A DNA stretch of 64,000 nt from Streptococcus oralis. Lineage in GTDB: Bacteria; Bacillota; Bacilli; Lactobacillales; Streptococcaceae. The translations under genes and the position numbers were made by a program. Shown here piece by piece: positions 9,192-17,480 of this stretch. The notes beneath the pieces were generated by a model. The model worked only from the letters and a program-made list of their open reading frames with translations. It was not told the DNA's origin and ran no database searches. Location of the stretch: the NCBI RefSeq assembly GCF_016028255.1, contig NZ_CP065707.1:1441001-1505000 (forward strand). Direction: 5' to 3'. Each line of letters starts with the position of its first letter. Position 1 is the first letter of the stretch.

Positions 9192-9491
9192 GCAATCTTC
9201 TGACGTTTTTATTTTGGTTTCTGTTGAGTATGTCTGTTCCCGATGTTTCCTAACTCTCTAGTAGCAAATATTACGTACTTTATTGATCGTTTCACAAGAT
9301 GACGTGTGCTTTCACCACACTAAAATTTATGAATTAGGACAAGCGTCCTAACATCAACTTATAAAAGTAGGCTTTTAACCCTATCAATAATGTGGCTTTT
9401 CAACCACGCTTCGGCATTCAACCCTGCCTGTCCGTAGGCATTTTTTACTCGGGTTTATATTTGCTAGAAAACATCATCTCATTTTCTAAGC
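9165..9491 (-). ncRNA. Structured leader / small RNA upstream of the polyamine operon
   Basis: Predicted transcript of about 327 nt without a credible reading frame. Visible helices (plus-strand positions): 9465-9471/9482-9488, a 10-bp long-range helix 9457-9466/9262-9271 that closes most of the molecule (it competes with the first), 9420-9424/9451-9455 enclosing 9425-9429/9436-9440, 9392-9395/9404-9407, 9334-9340/9345-9351, 9304-9308/9316-9320, and the terminator. A consensus promoter drives it. I do not recognise an Rfam family; it is not tmRNA, RNase P RNA or SRP RNA. It could be a ligand-sensing attenuator for polyamine genes or an independent sRNA. Confidence 0.7.
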
Positions 9492-9497
9492 CTTATA

Positions 9498-9526
9498 ACT
9501 ATATCATGTTTACAAGAGCTTGTAAA
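9498..9526 (-). promoter_or_regulatory. Promoter of leader RNA and polyamine operon
   Basis: Minus-strand TTTACA (9521-9526), 17-nt spacer, TATAGT (9498-9503); the start site is expected near 9491. It is the only strong promoter seen before the operon. Confidence 0.8.
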
Positions 9527-9612
9527 GTACTTTTTTTAAATTTTCTTAAAATTTGTTCGCGAATAGTTAAATTGCCACCCAAAAGTTAAAGTCCAATCAA
9601 CTGAAAACGATT

Positions 9613-9638
9613 AAAAAAGGAACTAATTTTTAGTTCCT
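9613..9638 (-). terminator. Intrinsic terminator after the 103-aa gene
   Basis: Perfect 8-bp stem AGGAACTA/TAGTTCCT (9618-9625 with 9631-9638), 5-nt loop, followed by a run of T on the minus strand. Confidence 0.85.
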
Positions 9639-9645
9639 CTCAAAA

Positions 9646-9957
9646 TTATTTAATCTTATGCTTATTCATTTTCTCTTGGAAAATATCTGTAATGATTTGG
9701 CGCAATTCTTCTCTTTCCTTCTCAGGAATCTCACCACTTCTTTTCGCAATAGCATAAAGTTCTGGATGTTCGATGGAAATTCGCTTTATTGTCCGAGTTG
9801 TTGCGTGTTTTCTCACGAAAAATGGGATGCGTTTGATCCATTCCTGAGGTACTAGGGCAAGGATTTTCGCAGCGGTTTCCTTATCGCTAATTTCAGATGT
9901 TGTCAATCCCTGCCTTATCATCTCCTGTTCTTTTTCTGTAAAATCTTTTAATTCCAT
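9646..9957 (-). CDS. Hypothetical small charged protein
   Basis: 103-aa, mostly helical, charged protein starting M-E-L-K-D-F-T-E-K-E with AAGGAAATGG-type ribosome binding. No signal peptide, membrane segment or recognised motif. It has its own terminator and lies at the boundary between the polyamine operon and the accessory island. I do not recognise the family. Confidence 0.7.
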   Translation of the reverse strand: MELKDFTEKEQEMIRQGLTTSEISDKETAAKILALVPQEWIKRIPFFVRKHATTRTIKRISIEHPELYAIAKRSGEIPEKEREELRQIITDIFQEKMNKHKIK

Positions 9958-10062
9958 TTCCTTCTCCTAGCCAGTAAATTTCTCTATCGTAAATTATATA
10001 CTAATCTTGACCAAAGTACAAATAGAACCACGTCCAAAGACTATAGTAGTTTACCATTTCCT

Positions 10063-11082
10063 TCAATCGTCACGCGCTACTTCTCCAATTAGCTCAAAGT
10101 CTATCATATGGTAGTTTTCATCCAAACGAATCAAGGAAAAATATTCATTCCAAAATAGGTGGTCGCTACGACTTTTCCACTGAAGTCCATACCATAGTTG
10201 GGTCGAGTCTACAGGATGTGCAGGCGGAACTGACCATAATTTATCACCAAAGGTTGTTCGCATGGTTCCTTCTTCAATTCTAGTCAGTAAATCTACACCA
10301 TTCAGTTTGTAGGAGATAGCTTTTGTTCTTGCTACTGAAATACGGTCTTCATCCAGTTTAAACTGGATAATTTTACAGTCCTCTAAGACAGTTTCTTTTA
10401 TTTCATCTCCATATAATGCAATACTTCCAAGGATTAAACCATCTTTTCCAAGAAGATAGGGAGCATACGACACAACATTACTATCTCGATGAAAACCTTT
10501 TTCGATAAAAATACTCTTATCAGCCTGATATTTTTTGATTTTCCCCGAAGAAAGAGCCTCATCATAATCGTTACTAAAGCTGTCATTCTCCCTGATGTAG
10601 ATGTCAAAACCTTCTTTCAGAAGATCACTCACACTTGTTTGTGTTAGCGTGATCGACTTGTCATCTATCATCAATTCTGGTGCTTTAGGTGGCAACCCTA
10701 TCTGACCGTATGCAATCATAACAAATAATGCCACCATAAAAGAAACCACAAGCGCAATCATAGCTTTGCCCGTGCGTTTTCTAGCATTAAAAAGTGCCAT
10801 AATTGGTGGTAGGATCACAATTCTTGCCAAGATAGCATTACCAGTTCCTCCCCTACTCATTATTTGCACTACAAAAACGCCAGCAATCGCAATTATCGAC
10901 AAGTAAACTAGAAGCTCGCCAAGCCCCATCTTATCTGTACGAGTTTGCTCATTTACTGGCTCGTCTAAGACGGATTCCCCATTCACTACCAGCCTTTTGA
11001 GGAAGAAATACAAGCCAAGTCCAATCCCCAAAAATGCTAGTCCAAGAAAAACTAGTGATCCGATTGCAATCATTCTGCCCAT
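10063..11082 (-). CDS. Membrane protein with C-terminal globular domain
   Basis: 339-aa protein with about four transmembrane segments in the first 145 residues, then a soluble domain of about 190 residues containing I-T-L-T-Q-T-S-V-S-D-L-L-K-E-G-F and ending in an aromatic W-N-E-Y-F-S-L pattern. The gene at 15022 has the same architecture and matching patterns, so the two look like distant paralogues. The start at 11082 has AAGGAG 8 nt upstream. That site lies just past the stop of the preceding 148-aa gene, so the pair is probably cotranscribed. Function unknown. Confidence 0.75.
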   Translation of the reverse strand: MGRMIAIGSLVFLGLAFLGIGLGLYFFLKRLVVNGESVLDEPVNEQTRTDKMGLGELLVYLSIIAIAGVFVVQIMSRGGTGNAILARIVILPPIMALFNARKRTGKAMIALVVSFMVALFVMIAYGQIGLPPKAPELMIDDKSITLTQTSVSDLLKEGFDIYIRENDSFSNDYDEALSSGKIKKYQADKSIFIEKGFHRDSNVVSYAPYLLGKDGLILGSIALYGDEIKETVLEDCKIIQFKLDEDRISVARTKAISYKLNGVDLLTRIEEGTMRTTFGDKLWSVPPAHPVDSTQLWYGLQWKSRSDHLFWNEYFSLIRLDENYHMIDFELIGEVARDD

Positions 11083-11093
11083 CTTTTTTCTCC

Positions 11094-11540
11094 TTAGTTG
11101 ATACATTCAGCCTTTATTTTCTTTTTTAAAGTTCTATTCGCAATCAGTAGCACGAGTAAAAGAAAGGGGATCCCATTAAGAACAAATATGGGGAAGGCCT
11201 TAATAGCAATCCATAATATCGTCCCTTTTTTCTCAATCCAACTACTCCCCCAATCACCATTGATCAATGGAAATAGTGATTCTATATAGCCTTGATACCA
11301 TAGAAAAAATGGATTTTGGGAGCAATTCGCATTCAGCCAGATAATTATCAAGCAAAACAGAATCAAATAGACCAGACCGACAAATACACTAATCCGTCTG
11401 GTGGTTTTTGTCGCCTGCCGACAGATTCTTTCTTTGGCCTCCTGATTGATCCTTTCCAAAGCACTATTCTTACAAGTTTCCTTTTCAAATCTGTAGAGTA
11501 GATACCGATAGAGGTAATCCTTTCGCTTATGACCTTTCAT
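11094..11540 (-). CDS. Hypothetical protein with two transmembrane segments
   Basis: 148 aa: a basic N-terminal half (about residues 1-48, many Lys/Arg) followed by two hydrophobic helices (about 49-70 and 110-135) and a basic C-terminus. It sits directly upstream of the 339-aa membrane protein gene, so they may act together. No recognised family. Confidence 0.65.
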   Translation of the reverse strand: MKGHKRKDYLYRYLLYRFEKETCKNSALERINQEAKERICRQATKTTRRISVFVGLVYLILFCLIIIWLNANCSQNPFFLWYQGYIESLFPLINGDWGSSWIEKKGTILWIAIKAFPIFVLNGIPFLLLVLLIANRTLKKKIKAECIN

Positions 11541-11647
11541 ATAAAACCTCGTCTAAAGCTTGGAGAACGAATTAAAAATCTTCTAATTCAAGGAATTGCA
11601 GTCTAGATAATTTGTGATTATTGGTGAAGGAAACATAGGGATCTTGT

Positions 11648-12145
11648 TCAGAGCATATCGACATACCATGTTTTTTCACCGCCAAATCCATAGAATTTCT
11701 CATCAATCAACCATTTGCCATCAATCAACCTAAGCACAAACTTATGTTTCATTTCCAAAGCTTCCTCATAGTATAGTATGACCGTTGCCAGATCCCTTTT
11801 TCGCATGGTAAACCAAACGGAAAAATTCTCGCCTCGTAAATATGAATACTCACTTGGATGGCCATAGGAGTTCCTAGCCCCTTTTGATAAGAGTTTCTCG
11901 CTTACACAGCCATCAAGGAGAGCCAGATAGCGTTGATGGTATTCGTCCATCAGTTCATTCCACTCGGGATGGATCTGATGTGAAGGTATCTTGAGTAGCC
12001 TTTTTTCAGCATCGAGTTCCTTGTTGCGTTCATAGATTTCTTCTTCCAAAAAGGTTAATTTCTGTAATAATTCCAATAACGGAGGCAAGAGTTCATCTAC
12101 CATTTTTTTGTATTTTTCTGGGGTGCTTTTTAACGTCAGTTCCAT
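11648..12145 (-). CDS. NTF2-fold immunity-like protein
   Basis: 165-aa soluble protein. A long N-terminal helical part (residues 1-60) is followed by a region ending in R-L-I-D-G-K-W-L-I-D-E-K-F-Y-G. This pattern of a short repeat strand with W-x-I-D-E resembles NTF2-fold immunity proteins of polymorphic toxin systems; that assignment is by pattern only. No toxin gene is adjacent. Its ATG follows 6 nt after the stop expected for the intact form of the upstream gene, so it was once in the same operon. Confidence 0.6.
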   Translation of the reverse strand: MELTLKSTPEKYKKMVDELLPPLLELLQKLTFLEEEIYERNKELDAEKRLLKIPSHQIHPEWNELMDEYHQRYLALLDGCVSEKLLSKGARNSYGHPSEYSYLRGENFSVWFTMRKRDLATVILYYEEALEMKHKFVLRLIDGKWLIDEKFYGFGGEKTWYVDML

Positions 12146-12151
12146 TATTTT

Positions 12152-12708
12152 CTAACCTCGATATTCATGTGTCAGTTCTGCCAATTCTCTATCAGACAAA
12201 CTACCATCAGTATAGAGTTTTTTCAACAACTTATCATCAAAAAAGAATAATATTCTATCATAAATTCTTTAAACCTATCGTATGTATCAAAGGTGTATCC
12301 CAATAACCAAGTTCCGCCATTATTATTCTCAATGTTATTTTGATGAATGATACCATCATACCAGATACAAAATGTTGTTTCTTCTCTTTCTTTTAAAGTT
12401 AAAAGATTCAGCCATTTTTCATCAATACCTTCATAAATCCTGTCGATAATGTTCTGATTCCATTGGTCAGCTGCAAACTGATTGAGACTATTTTCATGAT
12501 CAAATCCCTTTATCAAGACCACTTCTTCTGTAAAAATCACATCCAAAGAATCCCCAGCACCGTTATCAATGCTGTATCGGCTAGTGAAGTCCGTTACTTT
12601 CTTTCGTATCAATCTCAAATAGTCTTTTGAAGGATCTGTTAAATAATCATCCAAAACATACAAGGCCTCAAGGCTTTTTTGCATATTGTCCCGGTCTAAG
12701 CGCTTCAT
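12152..12708 (-). pseudogene. Immunity-like hypothetical gene, frameshifted in a homopolymer
   Basis: The open frame 12223-12708 gives 161 aa and stops at TGA right after a run of six T (plus-strand A at 12239-12244). Adding one base to that run continues the frame as ...F-D-D-K-L-L-K-K-L-Y-T-D-G-S ... E-Y-R-G and stops at 12152-12154, just before the next gene. The extension looks like natural protein, so the intact product would be 185 aa. This is either a true inactivation, a slippery phase-variable tract or a sequencing error. The family is not recognised; size and context suggest an immunity-type protein. Confidence 0.65.
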
Positions 12709-12736
12709 ATCTCACCTTTTCTACCCATCTTTTCCA

Positions 12737-13006
12737 TTACTTGCTAAAATCGCAATTCTTATAGCGAGAAGAAACAAAGACTGAAATCGAAATCTGAGGA
12801 ATATTCCATTCATTAGCTAGGTAAATCCTGCACTCAATTTCATCTCCTTTAGGAGTCCTTGCAATAAATTCGTATCTTCCTAATTCTTCATTGTTTCTAT
12901 TTCTTTCAATCCTTTCGAAATAGCTTTCTTTAAAAAACTTCTGAAACGCTTCCCAAATCAGCTCAACCTCATTAAGCGATAATTCGACTTTTAGACCATA
13001 TCCCAA
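12737..13006 (-). CDS. Hypothetical protein, possible 3' part of a split gene
   Basis: 89-aa frame starting at TTG (13006), overlapping the preceding 68-aa frame by 16 nt. Only a weak AAGG lies before it, so it may be the downstream half of a gene broken by a frameshift near 13000. The sequence is plausible soluble protein (E-F-I-A-R-T-P-K-G-D-E-I-E-C-R-I-Y), with no recognised family. Confidence 0.45.
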   Translation of the reverse strand: MGYGLKVELSLNEVELIWEAFQKFFKESYFERIERNRNNEELGRYEFIARTPKGDEIECRIYLANEWNIPQISISVFVSSRYKNCDFSK

Positions 13007-13197
13007 TCAACCTTACATCTCATCTTTCGACCCGTTTCATCAGCTTTGCAAGTTTTTACGCTTCCTTTATTATGAACCCAATCAATACTATCCAATTGAT
13101 TGATCTTACTAGCTAATAAGTCTTTGAACCCAGTCATTTGTCCTAGAAAATACTTAGATGCAATCTCAAAAATCTCTAAATTCTCCAATGCCATCAT
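12991..13197 (-). CDS. Hypothetical protein, possible 5' part of a split gene
   Basis: 68-aa frame with GAGAGG directly before two ATG codons (13197 and 13194). It ends M-R-C-K-V-D-W-D-M-V. The next frame picks up seamlessly in sequence style, which suggests one gene of about 150 aa that has lost frame. No recognised family. Confidence 0.5.
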   Translation of the reverse strand: MMALENLEIFEIASKYFLGQMTGFKDLLASKINQLDSIDWVHNKGSVKTCKADETGRKMRCKVDWDMV

Positions 13198-13243
13198 CCT
13201 CTCTTATAATTTGAACATTTCTTGGCCAGTTTACACTAGTTTC

Positions 13244-13381
13244 CTAATCCGCATCTACCCAGAGATGATATTTTTTACAGTCAAGACATCTGAATAGATA
13301 GCCACAAACGGATCTATTACCATCCTCGATTAATATTGGATCTTGGAACCCTTTATATATAAAACACTTCTCGTTTTTCTT
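13244..13381 (-). pseudogene. CbrC/UPF0167-like 3' remnant
   Basis: Minus-strand frame without a start codon. Its last 42 codons read K-G-F-Q-D-P-I-L-I-E-D-G ... C-G-Y-L-F-R-C-L-D-C-K-K-Y-H-L-W-V-D-A-D-stop. The F-Q-D, G-Y-L-F-R-C-L and Y-H-L-x-x-D elements match the C-terminus of the CbrC (UPF0167) family as I know it, normally about 170 aa. An in-frame TAG at 13382-13384 closes the 5' side. So only about a quarter of the gene remains. CbrC homologues are linked to colicin tolerance in E. coli. Confidence 0.65.
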
Positions 13382-13397
13382 CTATTATACCACTTAA

Positions 13398-13434
13398 AAG
13401 ACAAAAGCCTGTAGTTTCAGTGTACTGCAGGCTT
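13398..13434 (-). terminator. Intrinsic terminator after the HEAT-like gene
   Basis: Minus-strand hairpin with stem AAGCCTG/CAGGCTT and a 16-nt loop, followed by TTTGTCTTTT. A TATAAT (13383-13388 region) follows it, which may be a promoter for the downstream small genes. Confidence 0.65.
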
Positions 13435-13558
13435 ACTATGTAGAAAGAAATAATGATGACCACAACATTCATACATTTCAGGTGCTGATATTGATAATAT
13501 GTTTCTTTGTAGTTTTAGAGCTGGAGAAACTTATCTATCAAATAACTCTCAAATGTTT

Positions 13559-14302
13559 CTATATGATTGGTGTATAATGCTTACTTAGAAATCTAATAGC
13601 AGATTTTTGAGCCTTTTTAATTTTTTCAAGGTCCATATTTTCTACCGCAGAAGATGATATCCATCTCTTGCCAAATAATATTTGAGCTGCTTCTTTCATC
13701 ATACCGCAAGCATAGAGGTCTTTTTCTTCGGTAATAGCTTGAATAAAACTGGTCTTTGCTTCTTTGGATATGATTTCTACTTTTACTCTATGAAAGGACA
13801 GTTGCATGAGACTTGTCGCAGACCATGCACGACAAAAAGCATCTCCATCACCTAGCATTTGTCTTGTCAAAAGACCAATTTCTTTTTCTGTTCCTACCCA
13901 ACCTAAAGCTATGACCACCTTTTGACGAAGAATAGTATTCTTTATATCTAAAAGTGAAATGAGAATAGGAATCAGTTGGTCACAAAGCGACCAATAAAAA
14001 TCTCGATGCTTTGATTTAGAAAGGATTTCCGCTATAAGATACGCAGTCAATACACTTTGTTTTTCATCTTTAACTTCATCCAACTGTTCAAATAGAAACT
14101 CTAATCCATCTCTTCCATGTTTATCAAAGCTACCTTCTAAATGCAGGTTTCTACCTTCATTCCAATCTTTGCAAATCAGTTCATAATGATATGCGATTTC
14201 TTGGGAACTACCCAAATTAGCTACAAATTTGATTCTTTTACCAGAAGGAAAGCTTTCTTTTTCCAAGTCAAGATATGCTTTTTGTAAATCTTCTTTATCC
14301 AT
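13559..14302 (-). CDS. HEAT-repeat-like hypothetical protein
   Basis: 247-aa helical protein. The stretch 85-190 contains paired amphipathic helices with A-L-G-W-V-G-T-E-K-E and A-W-S-A-T-S-L-M-Q-L patterns, resembling HEAT/PBS-type repeats. The ATG at 14302 is preceded by GAGG at 6 nt; the frame also opens at a TTG four codons earlier, which I reject. Such proteins occur as orphan immunity genes, but no toxin is seen here. It lies 48 nt after the DUF1877-like gene, on the same strand. Confidence 0.65.
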   Translation of the reverse strand: MDKEDLQKAYLDLEKESFPSGKRIKFVANLGSSQEIAYHYELICKDWNEGRNLHLEGSFDKHGRDGLEFLFEQLDEVKDEKQSVLTAYLIAEILSKSKHRDFYWSLCDQLIPILISLLDIKNTILRQKVVIALGWVGTEKEIGLLTRQMLGDGDAFCRAWSATSLMQLSFHRVKVEIISKEAKTSFIQAITEEKDLYACGMMKEAAQILFGKRWISSSAVENMDLEKIKKAQKSAIRFLSKHYTPII

Positions 14303-14350
14303 TTTTTGCCTCAAGCTATTTTATTCTTTTAGAAACGTTTGATAAACCTT

Positions 14351-14845
14351 TTAACAAATAGTGACCATGACATTACCATTGAGCTCTAAAATTTTCTTGT
14401 AAAAATCTTTCATTGCTTGGAAATACTCGCAGATTTCTTCTTCAATCTCTTCCTCTTCTTCATCATAATCCCAAATATCAGGATAAAGATCAGCATTTTT
14501 ACAAGCTTGCATACTAAAATGCGCCATGGCTTCTTCAATATCAAAGTTTTCCAAAGCTGAACAAATCTCTACTACTTTTGTTTTTTCTGTATAAGCAATA
14601 TATTCCGTAACATTTTCAAGAGGTGTCACACCCAAAACAGCAACGCTCAAAGTATCATTTCCACTAGGATTTGAAGTGCCAACACCTGTAAGCACAAAAT
14701 GAAGAACATCCCACATCTTATCTATATCAAGTAAAAGTTCTGCTTCCTCTACTATCTCAAATTGATCATCTTCTTCAGCATTAAACCTTTTCATTTGATG
14801 TAAATACTGATCATTGATATATCTATAATTAGCAATCATTCCCAT
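14351..14845 (-). CDS. DUF1877 (YfbM-like) family protein
   Basis: 164-aa acidic protein. M-G-M-I-A-N-Y at the start and L-D-I-D-K-M-W-D-V-L-H-F-V-L-T-G near residue 40 are hallmarks of DUF1877 (YfbM). A very acidic patch (D-E-E-E-E-E-I-E-E-E) is at about 130-140. The start at 14845 is set by TTGGAGG 8 nt upstream and by family alignment; an upstream ATG at 14881 is too early. Function is unknown; such proteins are common in immunity-gene clusters. Confidence 0.82.
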   Translation of the reverse strand: MGMIANYRYINDQYLHQMKRFNAEEDDQFEIVEEAELLLDIDKMWDVLHFVLTGVGTSNPSGNDTLSVAVLGVTPLENVTEYIAYTEKTKVVEICSALENFDIEEAMAHFSMQACKNADLYPDIWDYDEEEEEIEEEICEYFQAMKDFYKKILELNGNVMVTIC

Positions 14846-14968
14846 TTGTTTTTCCTCCAAAATTTCTATGTTAAATGACAATATTTATGTTTTATAAAAG
14901 CTTATTATCGCTAAGGTCTGATTCTTATCTGATGAATAGTATCCTCAGATGTTTTCCCTATAAAGTGT

Positions 14969-14974
14969 TATAAT
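14969..14974 (+). promoter_or_regulatory. Putative -10 of the 340-aa membrane protein gene
   Basis: TATAAT 48 nt before the ATG at 15022. No good -35 hexamer is seen. Confidence 0.4.
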
Positions 14975-15021
14975 AAAGGTGTATCCAAAATGTGGATTAT
15001 AGTTTGAAAAGGAGAATAGCA

Positions 15022-16044
15022 ATGGGCTTTTTTATATTTGCTTTGACTTTTTATTTTATTTTTTTCCTATTCTTAGTCTGTACGATTTATCTCTATTTTA
15101 AACTGGCGAGTGCCGTTAGAGCCGGCGAAGAAGTTCCTAAGTGGATGTATCAGTTTGGGCAAGGTTTTCAAGGACGCTACCATATTGAATATGAAGATAT
15201 CACTAATAGGAACGCTCTCAAAGAAGTAAACCTATTTATTTTCTATTTTGTTCTGGCTAATATCCTCACTTTAGTGGCATTGTATGTTAAAATGGACAAT
15301 TTTCCAGCAGCTCTTTATACTTGTTTAAAGGCTCAATTTGCCATTGTTGTAGCAAGTATGCTGTTTAGAAACCTTATCAACTTAATGTTATTTATAGTAA
15401 AGCGTCCAAGGAAAAACCATCACCGCTATTCATCATCTAATGCGGTTGTTGGTGCTGTCTTTTTGACTACTTTCATCTTTACTTTTTGCATCTTCATCAC
15501 TGGCTTTCCTGCTCAACCTTTTGGAATACAAATCGATAAGACCAATGTGGTGGTCGGAGAAACAAGGGCTTCAGAACTACTGGACCAGGGGTTCAGCTTT
15601 ACTGGAAAAAATCCTGAGAGCGAGATTGTGAACAAACGCAATGACCACTTCTACTACGGAGAACTGCTTGAAATAGTTCGAGATGGTAAATCTTACGGTC
15701 TTATGAGCATTACACCAAAGTGGAAAGACACTGATAAACTCGAGAACTGCGTGGTCACATACTATGAAATCTCAGCAGACAGCCCGCAACTCTCCCAAGT
15801 TAACATCAATAACCAAGACCTCTCCAAACTTACAATCAATGACTTTAAAACAAAAAAATTAACAGATATCTTTTCACTGAAACCTGCTGATGCTAAAGAA
15901 GTGAAACAGGACACCTACTTCAGTCTGAGGCTGCAAACTGCTGACTATGTGCTATGGAGCAGCTATCATTTTGTGGCAAATTTCAATAGTGATCAGTCCC
16001 CCTATCGATACGGTGTAAGAGTCCAGCATACAATCTGGGAGTAA
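15022..16044 (+). CDS. Membrane protein, paralogous to the 10063-11082 product
   Basis: 340-aa protein with one N-terminal and about three further transmembrane helices (to residue 165), then a soluble domain starting at I-D-K-T-N-V-V-V-G-E-T-R-A-S-E-L-L-D-Q-G-F-S-F. That motif matches the S-D-L-L-K-E-G-F segment of the gene at 10063, and the C-terminal W-S-S-Y-H-F pattern matches its W-N-E-Y-F-S. I place the start at the ATG with AAGGAG 7 nt upstream; a GTG ten codons earlier lacks a site. It is the only plus-strand gene in the island. Function unknown. Confidence 0.78.
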   Translation: MGFFIFALTFYFIFFLFLVCTIYLYFKLASAVRAGEEVPKWMYQFGQGFQGRYHIEYEDITNRNALKEVNLFIFYFVLANILTLVALYVKMDNFPAALYTCLKAQFAIVVASMLFRNLINLMLFIVKRPRKNHHRYSSSNAVVGAVFLTTFIFTFCIFITGFPAQPFGIQIDKTNVVVGETRASELLDQGFSFTGKNPESEIVNKRNDHFYYGELLEIVRDGKSYGLMSITPKWKDTDKLENCVVTYYEISADSPQLSQVNINNQDLSKLTINDFKTKKLTDIFSLKPADAKEVKQDTYFSLRLQTADYVLWSSYHFVANFNSDQSPYRYGVRVQHTIWE

Positions 16045-16052
16045 GAAAATCC

Positions 16053-17207
16053 CTACTCCTGATAGGATAATGTAATGCTGTCTATCTCTTTGAAATAGGT
16101 CTTCATCTTAAATAAAACCCTTATATTTTTATAGGGAACTCCGTCGCTCTCCTCTTCACTAGTGGAGGGCCTTTTTATTCCAAGCATATCATATAAATCA
16201 GCGGTTAATTCTTTTCTTTTATCAAATTCAAAATAGACATCTCCAATATACATACTTGCCGGATCAGAGATGACAGCCTTCACCAACGTTCCATCTAAAA
16301 CAGAACATTCCTTATCACTTAGATTTTTCACCTGCACTGTAACTTTTGTATAATACTCTAAGCTATTATCATTATAGTCTTTGGCCAATATATAGCTTTC
16401 GCTGCTTTCTCCAGGTTGCAACTTGATCTTTTGAAGTTCTTCTACTGTGGTAGATGATAATTCGAAATGCTTATATAAGCAATCATCAAGTGTATCGCTT
16501 CCCAGTACAAAGGAGGTCGTGTTTACTACAAATACAAATCCCTTTGAATTCTCAGGGTGCGTTCGTAGTTGGGGTTCCAATTCTTGACGAATTTCTTCAA
16601 AAGGTCTTATGTTTAATTTCCCATTTTCTGCATTGCAAACTTGTCGATAAATACTGGTATCGATTGAACCATCAAGATTCCTCCTCGAGCTCTTTAATCG
16701 AATACCACTGATATCCATTCGTACCCCGAAACAATCAGTTTCATCTAAAATAGGATACTTCAAGCTAGTATAGTTGATAAAGTCCAGCATCTTGTCATAG
16801 GATTCTTTTAGCTGATCTAAATTTGTTACTTCTGTAGAATAGACAAAATTTACAGGATGCAGATAGGAAAGGACATCGTCACCTAGATTATGATTTTCCT
16901 TATATTCCGCAAGAGCTCTTGTGCAGAAGATTTCTTCAAAATCAGAATGAATAAAAGGTGATCCCATTGCTAGCCAATCATGGGACACACTACAAGTAAA
17001 GGGAATATTTGGATAACCCTTCAATGTCACAAACCAATAATAGGGATGCCTGGGATCTTCTTTCATCTCATAAGCATTTTCCCCATAGACGTTATTGAGA
17101 TATCGAACTAGTCGCTCTTTGTCTTCTTTATGCAAAACACAGGCACTTAGTAGAAGGGCGCCAACTATAATAATAAATAGATAGGAAATTTTTTTAAATA
17201 GTTTCAT
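16053..17207 (-). CDS. Putative lipoprotein of unknown function
   Basis: 384 aa. Signal peptide with hydrophobic core (residues 7-22) and lipobox L-L-S-A-C, so Cys23 should be lipidated and the protein anchored outside the membrane. The mature part is large and acidic with no recognised domain. It converges with the membrane protein gene at 15022, whose stop is only 8 nt away. It heads a row of small genes on the same strand that may be immunity-related. Confidence 0.75.
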   Translation of the reverse strand: MKLFKKISYLFIIIVGALLLSACVLHKEDKERLVRYLNNVYGENAYEMKEDPRHPYYWFVTLKGYPNIPFTCSVSHDWLAMGSPFIHSDFEEIFCTRALAEYKENHNLGDDVLSYLHPVNFVYSTEVTNLDQLKESYDKMLDFINYTSLKYPILDETDCFGVRMDISGIRLKSSRRNLDGSIDTSIYRQVCNAENGKLNIRPFEEIRQELEPQLRTHPENSKGFVFVVNTTSFVLGSDTLDDCLYKHFELSSTTVEELQKIKLQPGESSESYILAKDYNDNSLEYYTKVTVQVKNLSDKECSVLDGTLVKAVISDPASMYIGDVYFEFDKRKELTADLYDMLGIKRPSTSEEESDGVPYKNIRVLFKMKTYFKEIDSITLSYQE

Positions 17208-17258
17208 ATTTTCCTCTTCCTTGCTATCTAATCAATATTCTCTACGATAAAGGGACTT

Positions 17259-17450
17259 TTATAAGTTGAATTCTTTGACTTGCTTCCTTCTAATGATAGT
17301 ATGAGTGGATAATAAATTCTTCACTTCTTCAACACTAGATCGACTATTTAAATTCGAGTAAGTTACACTCGATTGAGTAAACTCAGATTTGAATTGTATT
17401 TTTTCACACTTTTCTCTTGTAATTAACTGTAACTCACCGCACTCTATCAT
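17259..17450 (-). CDS. Doubtful short hypothetical ORF
   Basis: About 63 codons from the ATG at 17450 (M-I-E-C-G-E-L-Q-L). No clear ribosome binding site and no recognised motif. It could be a small gene or the end of a decayed one. Confidence 0.25.
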   Translation of the reverse strand: MIECGELQLITREKCEKIQFKSEFTQSSVTYSNLNSRSSVEEVKNLLSTHTIIRRKQVKEFNL

Positions 17451-17480
17451 CTGCAATCTCTGCGATATAAAATACTCTCA

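Noticed and set aside
9392..9589. 65-codon plus-strand frame
   Set aside because: Lies across the leader RNA and its promoter; no ribosome site and no protein-like pattern.
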